A stretch of 64,000 nt of DNA from Serratia ficaria (GCF_900187015.1 NZ_LT906479.1:1488001-1552000), one strand, 5' to 3'. Positions 24,664 to 33,789 are shown, numbered from the stretch's first letter. The notes: a model not told the origin generated them from the letters alone. Made by a program: numbers and translations.

Positions 24664-25848
24664 TTATGACTGTTTAGCGCCAATCATGCCGGAGCGCAAG
24701 CTCAGGCCAAATACCAACGCGGCGGAGAGCGTCAGCGCGCCGCCGAACAGCATGGCGCTGCTGACGCCCTGCCAGTCGACCACTTCGCCGCCCAGCAGCG
24801 CGCCGGAGGCCAACGCAATCTGGATCACGCACACCAGCAAAGCCTGCCCGGCTTCCGGGGCCTGCGGCACCGCGGCGAACATCCAGTTGGTGGCGCAGAC
24901 CGGCACCGCGCCGAAGGCCAGCCCCCAGACCACCACCATCAGCGTGGCGCCGGCGATGCCGCTGAGGAACGGCGAAACGATCAGTATGCCCGCCAGCATG
25001 GCGGCGATCAGGATAAAGGTGGCGCGCAGGCTGCGTTCGGCCAGTCGCTCGCCGAGGAAGGTGCCCAGCAGGCCGATGGCGCCGTAGGCCAGCAGCTGCA
25101 GCGAGATCGCCGACGGGCTGAGCACGAACACCTGCTGCAGCAGCGGGCGCAGGTAGGTATAAGCGGCGAAGTGGCCGATAAACAGCAGCACGATGGCGAT
25201 GAGGCCAATGCGCGCCATCGGCAGGCGCAGCGGCAGCAGCAGATCGCGCGGCGTTACCGGCCGGCTTGGCGGTACCGATGTCAGCAGCCGCAGCTGCGCC
25301 AACAGCACGCCAACCGCCAGCACTGCGCTGCCGAAGAAGGCGGCGCGCCAGCCGAACAGATCGCCAATCAGCGCCCCGGCGGGGACGCCGCACACCGCGC
25401 CGACCGAAATGCCGCTCAGGATCAGCGCGGTGGCGCGGCCCTGGCTGGCCTCCGGCACCAGATGGCGGCCGTAGTTGGCGGCGAACGACCAGAAGCCGCC
25501 GACGCAGATGCCCAACAGCACGCGGCCCAGCAGCATCATCGGGAAGTTGACCGCCAGCGCCGACACCAGGTTGGAGACCATCAGCAACAGCGACAGCCCC
25601 AGCATCAGCAGGCGCCGATCCAACCGGCCCGAAGCCAGGCTAAGCACCGGTGCCGCCACCGCCGCGACGATGCCGGGCATGGTGACCATCAGCCCGGCGG
25701 TGCCGGTGCTGACGCCGAGAGCGGGGGCGATGTTGGTCAGCAGGCCGATAGGCAGAAACTCGGTGGTGACCATCACGAAACAGGCGACCGTTAGCGAGAA
25801 CACCGCCAGCCAGGGTGAAGGTGCAGGTTTATCGTTATTATTCAGCAT
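24664..25848 (-). CDS. MFS transporter, DHA1-type exporter
   Basis: The 394-residue protein has twelve transmembrane helices, with the DHA1 features VTTEFLPIGLLTNIAPALG in the first helices, GRLDRRLLMLG as the motif A loop and LLGICVGGFWSFAANY in helix 4. The group (YdhP/AraJ/NepI-like) exports sugars, nucleosides or drugs. The LysR gene follows. A CRP-like site lies about 50 bases upstream of its start. The substrate is unknown. Confidence 0.85.
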   Translation of the reverse strand: MLNNNDKPAPSPWLAVFSLTVACFVMVTTEFLPIGLLTNIAPALGVSTGTAGLMVTMPGIVAAVAAPVLSLASGRLDRRLLMLGLSLLLMVSNLVSALAVNFPMMLLGRVLLGICVGGFWSFAANYGRHLVPEASQGRATALILSGISVGAVCGVPAGALIGDLFGWRAAFFGSAVLAVGVLLAQLRLLTSVPPSRPVTPRDLLLPLRLPMARIGLIAIVLLFIGHFAAYTYLRPLLQQVFVLSPSAISLQLLAYGAIGLLGTFLGERLAERSLRATFILIAAMLAGILIVSPFLSGIAGATLMVVVWGLAFGAVPVCATNWMFAAVPQAPEAGQALLVCVIQIALASGALLGGEVVDWQGVSSAMLFGGALTLSAALVFGLSLRSGMIGAKQS

Positions 25849-25895
25849 AGCGCCGCTCTTCTCAGGTGAATGCGTTAACCGCGCGCCAGGCGCGG

Positions 25896-25911
25896 AGTGA
25901 CAGAGATCACA
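25896..25911. promoter_or_regulatory. Candidate CRP site upstream of the MFS gene
   Basis: AGTGA-N6-TCACA (25896-25911) matches the CRP consensus TGTGA-N6-TCACA with one mismatch. It lies 48 bases upstream of the MFS start codon. Spacing suits catabolite control of that promoter; no -10/-35 pair was assigned with confidence. Confidence 0.4.
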
Positions 25912-25993
25912 ATTTACGCAGGCCGTTGCGGCGGATAAATCCGTTAGCGGTGGTTACACTGTTTCTGAGGGGGAATAATCGCGCACGGCAAGC

Positions 25994-26019
25994 GAATACG
26001 CGGCCAACGCCGCGTATTC
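25994..26019. repeat. Perfect 11-bp hairpin in the MFS/lsrK gap
   Basis: GAATACGCGGC pairs with GCCGCGTATTC across a CAAC loop. It is followed by AAGGAATTAATGTCATAA, a ribosome site with a two-codon ORF, which may be the stub of a lost gene. No T-run is present. Confidence 0.5.
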
Positions 26020-26051
26020 GGCGGAAAGGAATTAATGTCATAAGCTTATCC

Positions 26052-26072
26052 GCCGGGCGCAATAGGCCCGGC
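26052..26072. repeat. Inverted repeat at the end of lsrK
   Basis: GCCGGGC (26052-26058) and GCCCGGC (26066-26072) form a 7-bp stem three bases after the lsrK stop on the minus strand. It may serve as a weak terminator; no T-run follows. Confidence 0.4.
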
Positions 26073-26074
26073 GA

Positions 26075-27640
26075 TCACAAGCCCGGCGCTTTCCACAGCG
26101 AAGTGGTCAGGCCGTGGTCCACCAGCGTCAGCTGATCGGCATAGACCTGGCGCCAGGTTTCTTTCTGGCGCAGGTACAGTTCATGATTGGCCATGTCGGG
26201 CTGATATTCCCGTTCCCAGCGCACCAGCCGCTCGCCGGTAGCGGCCAACGACTCGTACAGCCCGGCACCGACCCCGGCGGCAATCGCGCAGCCCAGCGCG
26301 GTGGCTTCCTTCACCACCGGCACCCGCACCGGCAGGCCGGTGACGTCGCTGAGGATCTGGCTCCACAGCTTGCCCTTGGCGCCGCCGCCGGCGAAGACCA
26401 GCGACTGCGCCCGCACGCCGGAGAAATGGGCGATCTGTTCCAGGTTGCAGGCGGAAACGATAGCGGCGTTCTCTTCCAGCGCGCGGAACAGGGTCTGTTT
26501 GTTGCAGCGCTCCGGATCGATCGACATGTTGATGAACGACGGCGCGGCGTGGTACCAGGTTTTGAAATGCATGGCGTCGGAGAATATCGGCATCACGCCG
26601 TAGGCGCCCGGCGGCACCCTGACCGCCATATCCTCCAGCAGGCTGTAGGCGTCGACGCCCAGCCGTTCCGCCAGCAGCTTTTCTTCGGCGCAGAAGGCGT
26701 CGCGGAACCAGCGCATGGTCAGACCCGTGAAGAAGCTGATGGACTCCGCCTGCGCCATGCCGGGGATCACATGGGGATTGATGCGAATGTTCATGTCCGG
26801 ATCGGTAGCCGGTTCCGGCAGGTTGACTATCTGCTGCCAGAAGGTGCCGCCCAGCACCGCGGTTTGCCCGGCGCGCACCACGCCCAGCCCCAGGCTGCCG
26901 AGCTGCACGTCGCCGCCGCCCATCACCACCGGCGTGCCGCGCAGCAATCCGCTCTCCTGCGCCGCCTGCTCGGTGACGCGCCCCAGCAGGCTGCCGGTTT
27001 CCTTCACCGGCGAGAGAATATCGGCGCGCAGCCCGGCCATGTCGAGCAGCGCCGGCCGCCAGTCGCGGCTCACCAAATCCAGCATGCCGGTGGTGCCGGC
27101 GTTGGAAGGATCCACCGCCAGTTCGCCGCTCAGCATGTTCGCCAGCCAGTCGCTGATCATGGTCAGCGTCGCCGCCTGGCGATAAATATCCGGCCGATGA
27201 TGCGCCAGCCACAGCAGGCGCGGCATGGCGCTCAGCGCCAGCGTTTGGCCGGAATATTGATACACCTCGCGTTCGAAATTGTTGTCGTGCAGCTCTTTGA
27301 GTTCGCTGACCTCGTGGCTGGCGCGCGCATCGACATTGGCGCAGGCCCAGATAGGCACCCCGTTGCGATCGTACAGCACGATGCCTTCGCGCATCGAACA
27401 GCAGGATACGGCGCGGATCGCCTGGGGCGACAAACCGGCGCGCTGCAGCGCCTGGCCGATGCACTGGCAGGCCAGCTGCCAGTTGCGGCTGAGATCAAAC
27501 TCCATCGAGCCGGGCACGCCCGCCACCGCCAGGTGATGCCACTCGGCCTGGCCGTACGCTACCTGGTTGCCCGCCAGATCGAAGATTACCGCGCGAATAC
27601 TGCCGGTTCCCGCGTCCAACGCCATCAAATAGTTATCCAT
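26075..27640 (-). CDS. lsrK: Autoinducer-2 kinase LsrK
   Basis: A 521-residue FGGY sugar kinase that phosphorylates the quorum signal AI-2 (DPD) in the cytoplasm. The N-terminus [19 protein letters not shown] is the ATP-binding start; [38 protein letters not shown] and the final [16 protein letters not shown] match LsrK closely. The [14 protein letters not shown] segment near residue 430 is the second ATP site. It is divergent from lsrG. lsrR, lsrACDB and lsrF, usually between or beside them, are absent here, so how AI-2 would be imported and what the phospho-signal controls is unclear. Confidence 0.95.
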   Translation of the reverse strand: MDNYLMALDAGTGSIRAVIFDLAGNQVAYGQAEWHHLAVAGVPGSMEFDLSRNWQLACQCIGQALQRAGLSPQAIRAVSCCSMREGIVLYDRNGVPIWACANVDARASHEVSELKELHDNNFEREVYQYSGQTLALSAMPRLLWLAHHRPDIYRQAATLTMISDWLANMLSGELAVDPSNAGTTGMLDLVSRDWRPALLDMAGLRADILSPVKETGSLLGRVTEQAAQESGLLRGTPVVMGGGDVQLGSLGLGVVRAGQTAVLGGTFWQQIVNLPEPATDPDMNIRINPHVIPGMAQAESISFFTGLTMRWFRDAFCAEEKLLAERLGVDAYSLLEDMAVRVPPGAYGVMPIFSDAMHFKTWYHAAPSFINMSIDPERCNKQTLFRALEENAAIVSACNLEQIAHFSGVRAQSLVFAGGGAKGKLWSQILSDVTGLPVRVPVVKEATALGCAIAAGVGAGLYESLAATGERLVRWEREYQPDMANHELYLRQKETWRQVYADQLTLVDHGLTTSLWKAPGL

Positions 27641-27782
27641 AGCTCACACTCTCAGGGGTGGGATCTTAACTATAGATGTCACCTCATCCCGCAGGGGAAC
27701 GGAGGGCCGGCGCCGGCTGGATTTGTGAGCGGGGCGGCAAAATTGCCGCCGCAAAGGGGAAAATGGCGCGAATAAACCTATG

Positions 27783-27818
27783 GTTTGAAAGAGCCATTTT
27801 ATTGTGCGCAGTTCAAAC
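27783..27818. promoter_or_regulatory. Inverted repeat in the lsrK-lsrG gap, candidate operator
   Basis: GTTTGAA (27783-27789) and TTCAAAC (27812-27818) are perfectly inverted and lie just upstream of the lsrG ribosome site. The arms suit a SorC/DeoR-like repressor such as LsrR, but no lsrR gene is present in this window. Confidence 0.35.
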
Positions 27819-27829
27819 AAGGAGCCGTC

Positions 27830-28123
27830 ATGCACGTCACTCTGGTAGAGATTAACGTTAAACAGGACAAGATCGCCGAGTTTATCGCGGTCTTCCGCGC
27901 CAACCATCTGGGGGCGATCGACGAACCGGGCAACCTGCGCTTCGACGTGCTGCAGGATGAAAACATCCCGACGCGTTTTTATATCTACGAAGCCTACCGC
28001 GACGAGCAGGCGGTGGCGGCGCATAAGCGAACGCCGCATTACCTGCAGTGCGTGCAGCAACTGGAAGCGCTGATGACCGGCCCGCGCAAGAAAACCACCT
28101 TTATCGGCCTGATGCCGGAGTAA
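27830..28123 (+). CDS. lsrG: Phospho-AI-2 isomerase LsrG
   Basis: The 97-residue antibiotic-biosynthesis-monooxygenase-fold protein [19 protein letters not shown], with [14 protein letters not shown] and LMTGPRKKT, matches LsrG, which isomerises phosphorylated AI-2 before LsrF cleaves it. AAGGAG precedes the ATG at 27830. In E. coli lsrG is the last gene of lsrACDBFG; here it stands alone, divergent from lsrK, which indicates that the intervening genes were lost. Confidence 0.92.
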   Translation: MHVTLVEINVKQDKIAEFIAVFRANHLGAIDEPGNLRFDVLQDENIPTRFYIYEAYRDEQAVAAHKRTPHYLQCVQQLEALMTGPRKKTTFIGLMPE

Positions 28124-28202
28124 ACGCGCCGGTGTTTATTCGCCCGGTTTGGTTGTAATCTGAAAAGCAACGTGGGTTTTCAGTGAGATAAGCGGGGCGA
28201 AA

Positions 28203-29108
28203 ATGATATTGCGCGATCGGCTGTTGGCGCTGCTGGTGGTGGTTATTTGGGGCGTGAATTTCGTCATCATCAAATATGGCCTGCAGGACATGCCGCCGTT
28301 TCTGCTGGCCGGGCTGCGCTTTTTGCTGGTGGCGTTCCCGGCCATGTTGTTTATCCCCCGGCCGGCGCTGCCGTGGAAATGGCTGCTGTTGTATGGCATG
28401 ACCATGAGCTTTGCGCAGTTCGCCTTCCTGTTTTTCGCGCTCAAGGTGGGAATGCCGGCCGGGCTGGCCTCGCTGGTGCTGCAGGCGCAGGTGTTCTTCA
28501 CCTTGCTGCTGGGCGTGCTGCTGATGAAGGAAAGGCTGCGGGCCAACCACCTGGCCGGCATCGCGATCGCCACCCTCGGCATGCTGGTGCTGGCGGAGGC
28601 CAGCCTGCATAAGGCCGGCGTGGCCGCCGTGCCGCTGGCGGGCCTGCTGCTGACGCTGGCGGCGGCGTTCTCCTGGGCGCTGGGCAATTTGACCAATAAA
28701 AAGATCCTGTCCGGTTTCCCGCAGCAGGGCATTTTGCCGCTGGTGGTGTGGAGCGCGCCGATCCCGGTAGTGCCTTTTCTGGCCTGCAGCTGGCTGTTCG
28801 ATGGCCGGCAGGTGGTGCTGGCCAGCCTGAGCCACCTGCAGCTGAACACGCTGCTGGTGATCGCCTATCTGGCGTTTGCCGCCACGCTGTTCGGCTATTC
28901 GGTATGGGGCAGCCTGCTGGGGCGCTATGAAACCTGGCGGGTGGCGCCGTTGGCCCTGCTGGTACCGCTGGTCGGTTTGTTCAGCGGCTGGCTGCTGCTG
29001 GACGAAGCGCTGTCGCCGCCGCAGCTGGGCGGCGCCCTGTTGGTGCTGGCCGGCATGGCGGTGAATACCTTCGGTTTGCCGCGCTGGCGGGCGGCCGCAG
29101 CCCGATAA
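28203..29108 (+). CDS. eamA: O-acetylserine/cysteine exporter EamA
   Basis: The 301-residue DMT protein has ten helices starting LALLVVVIWGVNFVIIKYGL, with GMTMSFAQFAFLFFALKVG, MPAGLASLVLQAQVFFT and LGRYETWRVAPLALLVPLVG, all characteristic of EamA itself rather than the wider family. EamA exports O-acetylserine and cysteine. It lies 79 bases after lsrG in the same direction, but the function is unrelated and a separate promoter is likely. Confidence 0.9.
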   Translation: MILRDRLLALLVVVIWGVNFVIIKYGLQDMPPFLLAGLRFLLVAFPAMLFIPRPALPWKWLLLYGMTMSFAQFAFLFFALKVGMPAGLASLVLQAQVFFTLLLGVLLMKERLRANHLAGIAIATLGMLVLAEASLHKAGVAAVPLAGLLLTLAAAFSWALGNLTNKKILSGFPQQGILPLVVWSAPIPVVPFLACSWLFDGRQVVLASLSHLQLNTLLVIAYLAFAATLFGYSVWGSLLGRYETWRVAPLALLVPLVGLFSGWLLLDEALSPPQLGGALLVLAGMAVNTFGLPRWRAAAAR

Positions 29109-29273
29109 TCGGGCGCAGGGTGATTCCGTTCAATACTTTGTCGGCGCCGAGCCGCATTCTGGCAGCTGCGGGTCACGCCAGAACTGCGGGGTATTTTCCG
29201 TCACGCGGTGTCCTTTTCAATGCGGCTGAGTCAGAGTGTTATAGCCTAAAACCGGCCATGGAGGAAAATGCGC

Positions 29274-29492
29274 ATGATGATTTTTAACGTGTTCGGTCGC
29301 CTGATGGGGGTAAAACGCGTCGGTGAGGCGTGGCTGCTGTTCAACGTCACCCTGCCGGAGCGCAAATACGCGCGCTGTTACGACATCGTTTTGCCCTGGG
29401 CGTTGAACGAGGAGGAGATCGCCGGCTATCTGGCGGATATCTATCACGAAGCGGCGACGCCACAGCGGCCGGAGGTGTTCAGAATCGAGTAG
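29274..29492 (+). CDS. Small conserved protein (DUF7661-like)
   Basis: A 72-residue protein MMIFNVFGRLMGVKRVGEA, then YDIVLPWALNEEEIAGYLADIYHEAATP. It resembles the small DUF7661 family, which has no known role. GGAGG lies nine bases before the ATG at 29274; the in-frame ATG at 29268 is too close to it. The gene is convergent with the RIO kinase across a shared hairpin. Confidence 0.65.
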   Translation: MMIFNVFGRLMGVKRVGEAWLLFNVTLPERKYARCYDIVLPWALNEEEIAGYLADIYHEAATPQRPEVFRIE

Positions 29493-29520
29493 CCCGGTCG
29501 GCCGACCGGGCCCTTAATCT
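29492..29520. terminator. Hairpin between the small ORF and the RIO kinase gene
   Basis: GCCCGGTCG (29492-29500) and CGACCGGGC (29503-29511) form a 9-bp stem spanning the gap between convergent stops. Only a short T-rich tail follows, so termination strength is uncertain. Confidence 0.6.
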
Positions 29521-30362
29521 TCTTCGTTGCGGGCCATCAGCTGGCGCTGATGTTCTTCGCTGGCGGCCTGGATCTCTTCCAGCACCGAGCCCACGTCGGC
29601 GCGTTTATTGCTCTCGACGAACTTGCCGCTGAGCGCGCTTTCCGGCGTCAGGTTGCCTTCCTGATACAGCGCCCAGATTTCCCTGGCATATTTGCTGGTG
29701 AGCAGCTCCGGCGCATATTGGCCGTAATACTGCGACATGTTGTTGATATCGCGCTCGAACATGCTTTTGGCGTGGTTGTTGGCGGCGGCGTCCACCACCT
29801 GCGGCAGGTCGATAATCACCGGGCCGTTTTTGTCCATCAACACGTTGAATTCCGACAGGTCGCCGTGCACCAGGCCGGCGCACAGCATGCGCACCGCGTA
29901 GTTCATCATCAGCGCGTGGTCGGCCCGCGCCTGCTCCGGCGTCAGGGTGACGTCGCTCAGGCGCGGCGCCACCAATCCCTCTTCGTCGGTGATCAGTTCC
30001 ATCAGCAGCACGCCGTCCAGGCAAATGTCCGGCTGCGGCACCCGCACCCCGGCCTTGGCCAGCAGGTACAGCGCGTCCACTTCGGTGTTTTGCCAGGCTT
30101 CTTCCTGCTGCCGGCGACCGAACCTGGAGCCTTTGCTCATGGCGCGCGCGTCGCGGCTGTTGCGCACCTTGCGGCCTTCCTGGTAATGCACGGCCTGCTT
30201 GAAGTTGCGTTTGTCTGCTTCTTTATACACTTTGGCGCAGCGGATCTCTTCGCCGCAGCGCACGATAAATACGTCGGCTTCTTTGCCACTTTTTAAACGG
30301 CGGATGACGTCGTCGATTAAACCATCATCTACCAATGGCTGGAGTCGTTTTGGAATTTTCAT
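29514..30362 (-). CDS. RIO-type serine kinase/ATPase
   Basis: The 282-residue protein has the RIO1-like kinase fold: glycine-poor P-loop KSGKEADVFIV (24-34), ATP-binding Lys44 in RCAKVYK, catalytic HGDLSEFN (166-173, Asp168) and metal-binding IIDLPQ (Asp185). RIO kinases act in ribosome maturation in archaea and eukaryotes; the bacterial members' targets are poorly known. The C-terminal 80 residues are acidic and helical. It is monocistronic. Confidence 0.87.
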   Translation of the reverse strand: MKIPKRLQPLVDDGLIDDVIRRLKSGKEADVFIVRCGEEIRCAKVYKEADKRNFKQAVHYQEGRKVRNSRDARAMSKGSRFGRRQQEEAWQNTEVDALYLLAKAGVRVPQPDICLDGVLLMELITDEEGLVAPRLSDVTLTPEQARADHALMMNYAVRMLCAGLVHGDLSEFNVLMDKNGPVIIDLPQVVDAAANNHAKSMFERDINNMSQYYGQYAPELLTSKYAREIWALYQEGNLTPESALSGKFVESNKRADVGSVLEEIQAASEEHQRQLMARNEED

Positions 30363-30435
30363 GCAGCCTTGTACCCTATTTAGGCTCCGCTGTGAATGGT
30401 TTGCGCTGTTGTTAGCGTAATTTAGACCAGAAAGC

Positions 30436-30480
30436 TAAAAATTAGTTTTGCCGCCGTCACGTCTGTTCGCCGTGACGGCG
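30436..30480 (-). terminator. Terminator of amyA
   Basis: CGCCGTCACG (30452-30461) pairs with CGTGACGGCG (30471-30480). On the minus strand, the direction of amyA, the stem is followed by GCAAAACTAATTTTTAG, a broken T-run. It lies immediately after the amyA stop. Confidence 0.65.
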
Positions 30481-30486
30481 AAAGGG

Positions 30487-31977
30487 TTACAGATTTTCCG
30501 CCAATACCCACAGGCTGACGCTGCCGCCGTTCACCGGGAAGCTGGCGGTGCCCCGTTCGTCGGTGGTGATTTCATCCTGACGGTTGCCGAGAAAATCGCG
30601 CCAGGCGGTGTGCGCCAGATCGGCGCCGAGCGTCACCGCTTTGGCGCTTTCCGCGCCGTTGGTCAGCACCACCACGCAGCCCGGCGCTTCCGCGGTGCCG
30701 CTGCGGCTGAAGGCCACGCAGTGCCGATCGTCGAAGTAGTCGGTTTGCGCGCCGTTGGCGAAGCGCTGGCGCGCCTGGATCAGCTTTTCCAGCGCCGGGA
30801 TCGCCGGCATGTCAATCTGATACTCCGCGCCGTCGCGGCCTTTATCCTTATAGCTGGCGCCGTACAGGTCGGGGTAAAACACGCAGGGCACGCCCTGTTC
30901 GCGCAGCAGGATCAGCGCATAGGCCAGTGGCTTGAACCAGGGCTCCACCGGCGCTTCCAGCGACTGCAGCGGCTGGGTGTCGTGGTTGGCCACCAGCGTC
31001 ACCGCGTGCGCCGGGTCGGCGGCGGTCAGGGTGTCGGTGAATATCTGCGCCATGTCGAAGCCGTCGCCCTGTTTCGACGCCTGGTGGAATTTCAGGTGCA
31101 GCGCCACGTCGAACAGCATCACCTTGCCGTCCACCAGCTCGATATATTGCCGCAGTGCCGCCAGATCGTGCGACCAGTATTCGGCGACGATAAACAGATC
31201 GCGTTGTGCGCTGTCGCGCACGTGACTCGCCCATTCCTTGAAGAACCAGGCGGGGATATGTTTGGCGGCGTCCAAGCGGAAACCGTCGCACGGCAGGCTC
31301 TCCATCAGCCAGCGCGCCCAGTACTTCAGCTCTTCCGCCACCGCGCCGTTGCGAAACTCGACGTCTGCGCCCATCAGATAGTCGAAGTTGCCTTTCTCAT
31401 CGCCGACCTGGTCGTTCCAGCCGTCGTCGCCATAGTCGTTGGCGATTTTGAACACCCCTTTGTCGTCCGGCTGCTCAACGTAGTCGACGCCGCTGAAGCA
31501 TTTATAGTCCCAGATGAATTTGGAATAGGCGCCCTGCCGGCCGGGGAAGGTGAAGCGGGTGTAGGCCAGCGCATCGAAACCCTGGTCGTCGATATCGTTG
31601 CGGTTGTTGGCGTCCACTTTATAAACGTGCACCCGCTCTTTTTCGTCCGCGCCCATCTTGTGGTTGAACACCACGTCGTAAATGATCCGCATGCCGTTAT
31701 CGCGCAGCGCGGCGGCGGCCCGGGCCAGCGCCGCCTTATCGCCGTACTTGGTGGCGCGGCTGCCTTTTTGGTCAAACTCGCCCAGGTCGAACAGATCGTA
31801 GGTGTCGTAGCCGACGGAGTAACCGCCGGAAGCGCCCTTGTAAGCGGGCGGTAGCCACAGATCGGTGACGCCCAGCCCGGCCAAATGCGGCGCGCGTTCC
31901 GCGGCTTCTTGCCAAAGCTTGCCGCCATCGGGGTAGTACCAGTGGAAGAATTGCAGCAGCGTGGTTTTTTTCGTCAT
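30487..31977 (-). CDS. amyA: Cytoplasmic alpha-amylase
   Basis: A 496-residue glycoside hydrolase family 13 enzyme without a signal peptide, hydrolysing alpha-1,4-glucans inside the cell. It begins [18 protein letters not shown]. The catalytic residues are Asp236 ([10 protein letters not shown]), Glu266 (FIVAEYW) and Asp333 (VANHDTQ); DVVFNHK near 101-107 is conserved region I. Length and sequence agree with AmyA of enterobacteria. It is monocistronic. Confidence 0.94.
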   Translation of the reverse strand: MTKKTTLLQFFHWYYPDGGKLWQEAAERAPHLAGLGVTDLWLPPAYKGASGGYSVGYDTYDLFDLGEFDQKGSRATKYGDKAALARAAAALRDNGMRIIYDVVFNHKMGADEKERVHVYKVDANNRNDIDDQGFDALAYTRFTFPGRQGAYSKFIWDYKCFSGVDYVEQPDDKGVFKIANDYGDDGWNDQVGDEKGNFDYLMGADVEFRNGAVAEELKYWARWLMESLPCDGFRLDAAKHIPAWFFKEWASHVRDSAQRDLFIVAEYWSHDLAALRQYIELVDGKVMLFDVALHLKFHQASKQGDGFDMAQIFTDTLTAADPAHAVTLVANHDTQPLQSLEAPVEPWFKPLAYALILLREQGVPCVFYPDLYGASYKDKGRDGAEYQIDMPAIPALEKLIQARQRFANGAQTDYFDDRHCVAFSRSGTAEAPGCVVVLTNGAESAKAVTLGADLAHTAWRDFLGNRQDEITTDERGTASFPVNGGSVSLWVLAENL

Positions 31978-32449
31978 GAGCCAGCATCCCGGTTAGCCAG
32001 AAAGAGGTGAGTTTTCTCCGCGTCCGTTTAAAGCATGGGCTAATTTCGGCAAAAGGGAAAAGGCGTTGGGAGGTGGGAGAGACGCGGCGGAAATATGTAA
32101 CCGTTGTTGTACCGATAGCGGTAAGGTTGTTGGCGTTAACTTTACTTGTTTTTTGTTTTAATTCATTTGCTTGGTTTTTATATGTTGGCTTTTCTAGCGT
32201 AATGATTGGTTTTCTGTCGAGATTTCAATCCATTAATTATTTAACTACTGGTTTTTAATTTCATTTATTTAAATTTAATTGATATTTAATGCTGAATATT
32301 GAAATATTTTGACATATTCGCTGGCGCGACTGGATATTCATCCGTCGTTGATTATGCGTTATCGTTATGACGAAAATTAGATAACACTATCAACCAATGG
32401 CGGCGTGCGGCCGAGGGCGCGCGCCGCCGGAATTACGGGGAATAGCGCA
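31978..32449. other. AT-rich intergenic region without a supported gene
   Basis: About 470 bases separate amyA from the MarR-GNAT gene. Bases 32090-32400 are strikingly AT-rich against the roughly 60% GC around them and contain runs such as ATTTAAATTTAATT. An 83-codon frame (32007-32258) exists but has no spaced ribosome site. The tract probably holds promoters and may bind H-NS. Confidence 0.55.
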
Positions 32450-33379
32450 GTGAATATCAGGGATTTCAGAGCATTATCGCGCAATCTGGTCAGAGAGTTC
32501 GGCATGCTGAACAAGCAAAGCAACGGCACGCGTTTTTCACCGTTGCAGATCCACCTGATGATCGAAGCCAGTGAGCGGCCGCTGGGGGTCACCGAGCTGG
32601 CGGCCCGCCTGTGCATCGACAAGGCCAGCGCCAGCAGGGCGCTGCGCAGCCTGGTGGCGGCCGGCATGATCGACACGCTGGATCACCCCGACGACAAGCG
32701 GCATAGCCTGCACCGATTGAGTAAAACCGGGCGCAGGATGCTGGCGGCCATCGACGCCGACGCCGACGCGTTTATGCAGGCGGCGCTGGCGCAGCTGGAC
32801 GACGACGAGCTGGCGAGCACCACCGCGGCGCTGCGCAAAATGACCGCGGCGTTGCGCAGCGCCCGCCAGCAGCGCGACGCCAGGCTGAAAGTGCGGCCGA
32901 TCGCGCCCGCTGACGACGCGGCGATGGCCGAGATTATTCGCGACGTATTTCGCGAGTACGGCATGGATAAAATGGAAGGGGTCAGCCTGCATGACCCGGA
33001 TCTTGAACGCTTGACCGGCCTGTACCGCGAAAACGGCGGCAGGTATTGGGTGGTGGAGCGGGATGGGCAGGTGGCGGGCGGCGTCGGCATCGCGCCGCTG
33101 GCCGGCGGCGATCCGGGCTATTGCGAGCTGCAAAAGCTGTTTTTCAAACCCGGCGTGCGCGGGCTGGGCATGGCGCGCTATATGGTGGTGCAGGCGCTGA
33201 AGGCGGCGCGGGCGGCCGGCTATCGTTACTGTTATCTGGAAACCACCGAACAGTTGAAAGAGGCGTTGGGTCTGTATCAGGCGCTCGGCTTTTCGTTGCT
33301 GACGGAGAGGCGCGGCAATACCGGGCACCATGGCTGCAACGTCTGCATGCTGAAGGATCTGCAAAATAGCGGGACGTAA
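32450..33379 (+). CDS. MarR-type regulator fused to a GNAT acetyltransferase
   Basis: The 309-residue protein joins two domains. Residues about 1-140 form a MarR winged helix-turn-helix (LGVTELAARLCIDKASASRALRSL; DDKRHSLHRLSKTGR). Residues about 148-305 are a GNAT domain with LKVRPIAPADDAAMAEIIRD, the acetyl-CoA loop GVRGLGMARYMV and YRYCYLETTEQL. The GTG at 32450 after GGGGAA is preferred; a longer start at 32405 is possible. Such fusions may couple acetylation of a small molecule with gene control. The target is unknown. Confidence 0.85.
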   Translation: MNIRDFRALSRNLVREFGMLNKQSNGTRFSPLQIHLMIEASERPLGVTELAARLCIDKASASRALRSLVAAGMIDTLDHPDDKRHSLHRLSKTGRRMLAAIDADADAFMQAALAQLDDDELASTTAALRKMTAALRSARQQRDARLKVRPIAPADDAAMAEIIRDVFREYGMDKMEGVSLHDPDLERLTGLYRENGGRYWVVERDGQVAGGVGIAPLAGGDPGYCELQKLFFKPGVRGLGMARYMVVQALKAARAAGYRYCYLETTEQLKEALGLYQALGFSLLTERRGNTGHHGCNVCMLKDLQNSGT

Positions 33380-33414
33380 GCGATTTCAATGACGGTGGCG
33401 CAGCGGGCGGGGCA

Positions 33415-33446
33415 TAAAACAAAAGGCGGCTAACGCCGCCTCTTTG
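33415..33446. terminator. Bidirectional terminator between the MarR-GNAT and DUF1471 genes
   Basis: GGCGGC (33425-33430) pairs with GCCGCC (33435-33440) around TAAC. On the minus strand it is followed by TTTTGTTTT, a good T-run for the DUF1471 gene; on the plus strand TCTTT follows. Confidence 0.75.
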
Positions 33447-33466
33447 CACTGTCGCCGGTTCAGGCA

Positions 33467-33724
33467 TTAATTGTAGATGATCGCCGTACCGTGCATTTTG
33501 TTGTCGCCGGTGGTCGCGATGATCTGGAAGGATTTGGCGCCGGCTTCGTCCGCCTTGGCCGCCAGTTTGTTTTCCAGGCTGCTGAGGTCTGAAGCCCCGC
33601 TAACGGTCACGACGCCGGCTTTTTGCAGGTCGGCAGGCTGAGCGTTAACCAGTTCAGCGGCGAAACTACCGAAAGAAACTGAGGCCAGTGCGATAGCGGC
33701 GATGGTAATTTTCAGGTTTTTCAT
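33467..33724 (-). CDS. DUF1471 (YdgH/BhsA/McbA) periplasmic protein, copy 1
   Basis: An 85-residue secreted protein with signal peptide MKNLKITIAAIALASVSFG, cleaved after about SFAA, then the DUF1471 domain: LQKAGVVTVSGASDLSSLENKLAAKADEAGAKSFQI and HGTAIIYN. Family members such as BhsA and McbA respond to stress and affect biofilm and outer membrane permeability. It is about 75% identical to the next gene (33929), clearly a tandem duplicate, and each copy has its own upstream region with TCGTTAA boxes. Confidence 0.88.
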   Translation of the reverse strand: MKNLKITIAAIALASVSFGSFAAELVNAQPADLQKAGVVTVSGASDLSSLENKLAAKADEAGAKSFQIIATTGDNKMHGTAIIYN

Positions 33725-33770
33725 GGTCTTATTTCCTATCTCTGTTCTGTATGATGTTTGTTCTGTTTGG

Positions 33771-33789
33771 TCGTTAAATTAATTAACGA
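33771..33789. promoter_or_regulatory. Inverted TCGTTAA boxes upstream of DUF1471 copy 1
   Basis: TCGTTAA (33771-33777) and TTAACGA (33783-33789) form an inverted repeat about 50 bases upstream of the copy 1 start. A further TCGTTAA lies at 33845-33851. The same arrangement recurs upstream of copy 2 next to the TetR gene, so these are candidate TetR operators. Confidence 0.5.

Noticed and set aside
32007..32258. 83-codon ORF with a hydrophobic C-terminus
   Set aside because: GTG start directly abuts the only AGAGG, giving no spacing; AT-rich tract and no family recognised.
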